The translations under genes and the position numbers were made by a program. 64,000 nucleotides of DNA from Begonia masoniana. Its lineage: Eukaryota; Streptophyta; Magnoliopsida; Cucurbitales; Begoniaceae. The DNA is taken from positions 28,511,201 to 28,575,200 of the forward strand of contig CM039510.1 in NCBI GenBank assembly GCA_022432975.1, read 5' to 3'. Numbering within the stretch: position 1 is the first letter of the stretch; the number at the start of each line of letters is the position of its first letter. This document shows positions 58,116 to 64,000 of the stretch, one piece after another. Below the pieces are notes generated by a model. It ran no database searches, had not been told where the DNA came from, and saw only the letters and a program-made list of their open reading frames with translations.

Positions 58116-60229
58116 TGTAACACCCCGAGTTATCTGAACACGGTTCGTAACACAAAAGTTCGTACATGACTAAGAAATCCCAACTGTATTATTATTTTTT
58201 TTTAAAACTTTGCTCAACAATCAACATTTGACATAAGCTAAAATCTCAAAACATTTAAAACTTGCAGCGAAAATCTTTTGGACAACAATAGAGTTAAACA
58301 AAACTATGAACATTGTTGGAAATGTAAGAAATAATCGGCTAAAAGAAATAGAGGTTTAAATTGTGAAACACTTGGGAAGTCGCAGAAGTCAAACGCATCT
58401 GCCGATGGATAAAGTCAACGGAAGAAGCAGAACAGCTAATAGAAGGCTTCTACCGATGACGTGGACCAGAAGAGTTGGAAACAAAAGACATCTCTCGGTG
58501 GACTGCATCTACCGATGATGTCAGCCGGATAAATCAATTATCCAACATCAACCGATCGCAAGACGACAAGTTTTGCAACTTGTATTTACCGACGGCAAAA
58601 CGACAAAATCTCTCATTCCCTTCTTCCGATAGGATAAACTGCATATACCGATCACTAAACGACAAAGCATAAAACCCACTCATACCGGCAGTGCAAAATC
58701 TACATCTTCCGATAGAATTAAACCTACATCATCCGATGGCTTTTCTGAAGACATCTTCCGATAAAATTAAACCTACATCATCCGATGGCTTTTCTGAAGA
58801 CATCTTCCGATAGAATTAAACCTACATCATCCGATGGCTTTTCTGAAGACATCTTCCGATAGAATACAGAGCGACATTTCAACTATTTCTTGCTATGCAG
58901 GCACAACTCTAAGTGCAGAAAAGAATTTACTTACTTCACCACAACCATTTAGAAACAATTCAAATCATTGCATTACTCAGGTCCAGTGTAATCCAGTGTT
59001 AAAAACCAACGGAATACTACTTTTGAAAACATCAAAGCAACTTCTATCATCAGAAAGTTTAACATACTCAAATTGAAATCATTGTCCACTAAACCTTCAC
59101 AACCACTGACACCAGTTAAACCGCCCCATCAGATGCCAGATCGATGCCTGAATGGACCCCTCCAACCTGCCTGGTCCTTAACCAATTTAGAGAATTCACC
59201 TACAGTGTCCTCAACACCTACATCACAAAACTCATCTATTAGCCAAATGCTAAGTAAGTAAAGCAGTAATCAAATGAAATGCTGAAACATAAATTCCTAA
59301 ACATGCAATTTCTACTTTCTCATCTCAGTTGCATTCACATTCATTCATAAGCTGATCTGATCCCTCGGTTCCCTTGGGAAGTGGATCAATTTTCCCAATG
59401 TTATACATCCTCTACTCGATTAAGGGGCGGATGAATTCCCTTAATAGCTGATCTGATCCCTCAGTTCCCTTGGGAGTGGGATCAATCTTCCCAATGTTAT
59501 AAATCCCTTAATAAGTTAAGGGGTGGATTAGTTCCCTTAATAGTTTGTCTGTCACATTCAGTTCATGCCTTACCTTCCTTACATGGAAATTCATTTTCGT
59601 AATCTTTCAAAAACATGATGCATGACATACAAAAATCATTCGCAAGATACATAACCCTACTGTTTTGTGATGTAGGCCCGAAAGCACATGCATACTTTAC
59701 TTACCTGGCTTCTGGAAATTGTCTGGTCGCTAGCTACTTCGGAAATCTGCTCACCTAAGTTTATAACAGAATATAAATCAAAACTCCACTAAACCTCACC
59801 AAGAATTAAACAGTGGTTTGAGGAATCCAGTTAGAAACTCTACTACCCGATCATTCCCCCTTTATTGCTAAAACTCGAATCTACGCTCAATCTCAGTATC
59901 CTCAAAATCCTCACATTGTACTCACCACTATATCATAAGAGAAATGAGGAAAACTTACCTAAGTCGAAGGAGAATCGGGCGAGGAAAATCGCCTAGAGAG
60001 CTCGGCTGCTTGAGCTGAAAACCCGAAGAGAAAGGTATGAAATGGTGGCGGCTACAGTGCATTAAACCCAATCCCTCTTTCCTTAAATACGTTATCCACT
60101 TTTAAAAATGTAATTTACTCTAATGCCCTTGTCTAGTCTAATCATTCAATAACCCTACTTAAATTATTGACTAATAAAGTGTATTTCATTAATAATAAAA
60201 GAGCTGGTTCGATAGAACCGGGTGTTACA
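58116..60229 (-). mobile_element. 3' LTR of second chromovirus (family A), 2114 bp
   Basis: tgtaacaccccgag...accgggtgttaca, followed by a minus-strand polypurine tract (ttttaaggagggtag) at about 60230-60247 and then pol. It is inserted at gtcct (58111-58115), which is undisturbed at 14427-14431 in copy 1. It contains hexamer-rich tracts (catcttccgata/catcatccgatgg, 58690-58870) where other family A LTRs have TGACGTCA arrays. Confidence 0.93.
59217..59676 (-). other. Paired-strand domain of 3' LTR (family A)
   Basis: cctacatcacaaaac (59217-59231) is the perfect complement of gttttgtgatgtagg (59662-59676). TTAGC-CAAAT-GCTAA lies at 59239-59253. The sense hairpin is GCU-UUCG-GGC, one C-to-U change that keeps pairing as U-G. 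Sense CAG|GTAAGT is at 59699-59707. The loop has a roughly 97-bp duplicated unit from about 59358. Confidence 0.75.
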
Positions 60230-60315
60230 ATCTACCCTCCTTAAAAGAATTTTGTCCTTAAAATTCAGTACCTGAATAACTCTGGATGTTGGTCCATCAT
60301 GTCTTGTTGGCGTTC

Positions 60316-61308
60316 TCAAGTTGTTTCCTCAATGTTCTTGTTGCGCCACAAGACTTTCACTAGTGGAACCTCTTTGTTGCGCAATACCTTCACTGCATAA
60401 TCTAAGATCTTTACTGGTTTCTCTTCATAGGCAAGGGTATGATGAATCTCAAGGTCTTGCTGTTCCACGATTTGATATGGATCCCTTATGCATTTCTTCA
60501 ACATGGAAACATGGAACACACTGTGTATCCCATCCATAGACGCCGGTAGCTGCAACTGATAGGCTGCTCTCCCAACTCTCTTCAGAATAGTGAATGGTCC
60601 AATAAATCTGGGGTTCAACTTTCCTCTCTTTCCAAATCTGACTACTCCTTTGAAAGGTGACACCTTAAGGAAAACTTCATTACCTACTTCAAATTCCAGT
60701 TCTCTTCGCCTTTTGTCTGCATAGCTTTTTTGCCGGCTTTGAGCTGTCAAGATTCTTTGTCGGATAAGAGTAATTTTCTCCACTGTTTGCTGTACGATGT
60801 CAGGACCAATCAATCGGGCTTCTCCAACTTCATCCCAATACAATGGAGATCTACACTTTCGTCCATACAATGCCTCATATGGCGCCATGCCTATTGTTGC
60901 CTGAAAACTGTTGTTATAAGAAAATTCAATCAAGGACAAGTATTTGCTCCATGAACTTTGAAATTCTAAGACACATGCACGGAGCATATCCTCTAATGTT
61001 TGAATGGTTCTTTCGGATTGTCCATCTGTTTGAGGGTGGAAAGCTGTGCTAAAACTAAGCTGTGTTCCCATAGCCTTGTGCAAACTTTTCCAAAACTTAG
61101 ATGTAAATCTAGAGTCTCGGTCTGAAACTATAATGCTTGGAACTCCATGCAGTCTAACAACTTCGTGCACATACAACTCAGCCAGTTGATCCATCGAGTA
61201 TGTTATCTTCATTGGCAGAAAGTGAGCAGATTTGGTTAAACGATCAACTATTACCCAAATTGCATCGTGACCCTTTGCTGTTCTAGGTAATCCTATAACA
61301 AAATCCAT
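60316..61308 (-). pseudogene. Integrase core to chromodomain-like tail, second chromovirus
   Basis: The 330-codon open stretch has the integrase catalytic D ([29 protein letters not shown]), D ([13 protein letters not shown]) and E ([15 protein letters not shown]), a GPF motif ([11 protein letters not shown]) and the tail [10 protein letters not shown]. It is separated from upstream pol by a frameshift and a stop at about 61310-61400. Confidence 0.95.
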
Positions 61309-61310
61309 CG

Positions 61311-62441
61311 TTATTTGTTCTCATTTCCATTCGGGAACTGGTAAGGGTTGTAATGTTCTAGCAGGCCTCTGATGTTCAGCTTTGCCACACTTCTTTTCAT
61401 ACCTGGCAACCAATAATGCTGCTTGAGATCTCTGTACATTTTCGTACCTCCGTGATGAACAGAGAGTCTAGAAGAATATGCCTCAGATAGGATTTCCCTT
61501 CTAAGTTCAGTATCAGCCGGAACAAACCATCTATTTCGAAACTTGTGAATTCCATCAACTGAGCAGTTGAAATTCGACTTGTCAGTAGAATCCATGCACA
61601 ACTTATACCTATTGCATTCAGTGTCATTCATTTGAACTTTCTTTATTCTCTCCAAAATAGTAGGCCTCAAGGATATGGTCGAAAGTATGGCTGTCATACT
61701 AGGCACAACTTCCAGGTTGAATCTTTGGAATTCTGTCTCTAAAGCTATCGGCATGTCTAAAGTCAAAGTAGAGACTGAAGGAGTCACTCTACTCAAAGCA
61801 TCAGCCACTACATTCGCCTTGCCAGGGTGGTACTTAATCTCAAAATCATAATCTTTGACAAACTCTAACCACCTACGTTGCCTCATATTCAGTTCCTTTT
61901 GCGTGAAAATGTATTTCAGACTTTTATGATCTGATAATATCTCACAAGTCTGTCCATACAGATAGTACCTCCAAATCTTTAATGCGAAGACCACAGCAGC
62001 TAATTCTAAGTCATGTGTAGGGTAATTCTTGTCATGTAATTTTAACTGCCTAAAAGTATAAGCTATAACCTTTTCATCTTGCATCAACACACAACCTAGT
62101 CCAATTTTGGAAGCATCACAATAAATACTAAATTTACCATCTTCAACTGGAAGGGTTAAGATTGGAGCATTAGTCAGTTTCTGTTTCAAGGTCTGAAAGC
62201 TACGTTCATATTCTTCAGTCCACATATACTTCACATTTTTCCTTGTTAACCTAGTAAGGGGTGTGGCAATCTTTGAAAATCTCTCGATAAATTTTTTATA
62301 ATATCCTGCTAATCCAAGGAAACTTTGAATATCAGTGGCATTCTTCGGTTGGGGCCACTCCTTGACTGCTTGAACCTTGGCTGGATCGACAGATATTCCA
62401 TCTCCAGAAATCACGTGACCAAGAAAGTGAACTCTGTCCAA
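61311..62441 (-). pseudogene. RT C-terminus, RNase H and start of integrase, second chromovirus
   Basis: The 376-codon stretch runs from the end of RT ([19 protein letters not shown] ... [15 protein letters not shown]) through RNase H ([15 protein letters not shown] ... [10 protein letters not shown]) to the integrase HHCC finger. The finger is damaged: after [26 protein letters not shown] the Cys-x-x-Cys part is partly deleted and the frame shifts. Confidence 0.93.
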
Positions 62442-62557
62442 CCAAAACTCACACTTAGAAAATTTGGCATAAAGTTGGTGCTACCTCAGTGATCCTAACA
62501 CCAAGTTTAAGTGTCCTGCATGCTCCTCTTTAGTTCTAGAATAGATTAGAATGTCAT

Positions 62558-62869
62558 CTATGAACACAAGACAAACTTGTCTAAATACTCGCGAAACACC
62601 CTATTCATAAAATCCATGAAAGCTGCTGGTGCATTTGTCAAACCAAAAGACATAACCAAAAACTCATAATGTCCATACCTTGTGCGAAAGGCAGTCTTTG
62701 GAATATCTTCAGATTTAACCTTCAGCTGGTAATAACCGGATTTAAGGTCAATCTTAGAGAAAACTCTTGCACCCTTAAGCTGGTCAAATAAGTCATCAAT
62801 CCTCGGCAAAGAGTACTTGTTCTTGACTGTTAACTTATTCAATTCTCTATAATCAATGCACATACGCAT
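62558..62869 (-). pseudogene. RT palm fragment, second chromovirus
   Basis: [28 protein letters not shown] ... [15 protein letters not shown] ... [15 protein letters not shown]. The catalytic FIDD strip is lost to a one-base indel just after DKFVL. Together with the stops around 62470 and 62909 this makes pol non-functional. Confidence 0.93.
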
Positions 62870-62908
62870 TGATCCATCTTTCTTTTTAACAAAAAGGACA
62901 GGTGCAAC

Positions 62909-64000
62909 TCACGGTGAAAAGCTAGGGTGTATGAACCCTTTCTCCAACAGATCCTCCAACTGTTTCTTCAATTCCTTAAGTTCTGTTGGTGCTAATCTAT
63001 ATGGATTCTTAGATACAGGCTCAGCGCCGGGGTAAACATCCACAACAAATTCAATTTCCCTATCTGGTGGCAAGCCAGGAAGGTCATCTAGAAATACTTC
63101 CGAAAAATCTTGGACAACTAAAACATTTTCGGGGCTCGCTTTTTCTACTAGTTGTGTGTCTAAAACACTGGCCAAAAAGTACAAATACTCTCTGCATGGG
63201 GAGGGTCTACAATTGACAGAAGTCATTACAGTAATTTCCTTACTCTTCTTCAGAGCCTGGAAGGTTTGGTTTAAAGCACCAGGGGGTTGAAAACTAACAA
63301 CTCCAGTCCTACAATCTATTGTGGCATAATGTTTAAATAACCAATCCATTCCCAGGATTACATCAAATCCCATTATGTCCATAACAATGAGATCGGCAGG
63401 CAAATTCATGTTTCCTACTAATACAACACTATCAGACATCATTTGGTTAGAGTGCATGCGTTCACCAGAGGGTAAGACAACTTTGAATACATGTTCAAAA
63501 GAAGTAAACCGTACATCTAACTTATCAGCAAATGCAGATGCTATAAAAGAATGTGTTGCACCCGAATCTATCAAAGTAAAAGCAGGTATAGAGTTAATCA
63601 GTATTGTACCTGACACTACAGCAGGCTGGTCCTCACCACATGACTCCATCATGGAGAATATTCTTGGCTTAATCTTGACAGGGCCACCCTTCAAAGCTGG
63701 GCAGTCTCTGTTGACATGGCCAACCTTGTTGCAATGGAAACATCGAATGACCCGGGGATTTGGACAATCCTTGTACAAGTGTCCAACCTCTTCACAGTTG
63801 AAGCACTTACCTGTTCCAAATCTACACTCCCCCGAGTGATTCTTCGAACATTTTGGGCACTGAGGGAGCTTCTGGGTATTCGGTACCTTCTTGCCAGATC
63901 CTTGGCCACTCTGGCCCTCAATAGGCCTCTTCATTCCCCTCTGATGGTGTGGCTGGATAAACTTTTGTGGAACCTCCTTTGGTCCAGCACACTTCTTTTA
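62909..64000 (-). pseudogene. Gag C-terminus, zinc knuckles, protease and start of RT, second chromovirus
   Basis: Two tandem zinc knuckles (CFNCEEVGHLYKDC and CFHCNKVGHVNRDC) precede a protease with DSGATHSF and the [13 protein letters not shown] linker. The open part spans 62909-63934, and coding similarity to gag probably continues past the window edge. It differs from family B (one knuckle, DTGA protease), so these are separate lineages of the same clade. Confidence 0.92.

Overview
The window is nuclear DNA from a eudicot flowering plant, in a region dominated by transposable elements. The only host gene I can support is psbO, the 33-kDa oxygen-evolving enhancer protein of photosystem II. 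It occurs twice (4666-5794 and 48672-49800) with the same 337-residue conceptual product. I cannot name the species. Almost everything else is LTR retrotransposon sequence: Ty3/gypsy chromoviruses, many solo LTRs, one decayed Ty1/copia element and a gag-protease fragment. There are also a Mutator-like element, a foldback element and a cluster of tRNA-derived SINE copies.

Layout. 1-2329: end of a Ty3-type LTR carrying a 54/37-bp tandem array. 2330-14431: psbO segment, copy 1 (partial LTR, promoter, psbO, foldback element, decayed copia element, Mutator-like element, SINE, start of a solo LTR). 13692-19740: SINE cluster with two solo LTRs inside it. 19741-27579: decayed gypsy gag-protease interrupted by a solo LTR that itself holds another solo LTR. 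27580-32222: a large composite LTR and an integrase fragment. 32223-33155: broken LTR, into which a full-length chromovirus is inserted (33156 onward, minus strand). The 5' LTR of that element holds a further solo LTR (42201-44660) and runs into a 100-N gap (45455-45554). 45555-46309: minisatellites. 46310-58115: psbO segment, copy 2. 58116-64000: 3' LTR and broken gag-pol of a second minus-strand chromovirus, which interrupts copy 2.

The two psbO segments lie on opposite sides of the N gap and differ by small indels, SNPs and transposon presence/absence. That pattern fits either unpurged allelic contigs or a recent duplication; the sequence alone cannot decide.

The most unusual signal is a shared architecture inside at least six LTR families (ten copies here). 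In sense orientation it runs: a GTAAGT splice-donor-like site; 28-43 nt later a small hairpin (often a UUCG tetraloop); the strand CCTACAYCAC...; several hundred nt filled with family-specific repeats; a second hairpin with a TTAG-type loop; and finally the reverse complement of the first strand, ending in TGTAGG. The two strands covary between families, as expected of a selected RNA stem. Their positions suggest a stem that pairs the two ends of an LTR-encoded intron or leader domain.
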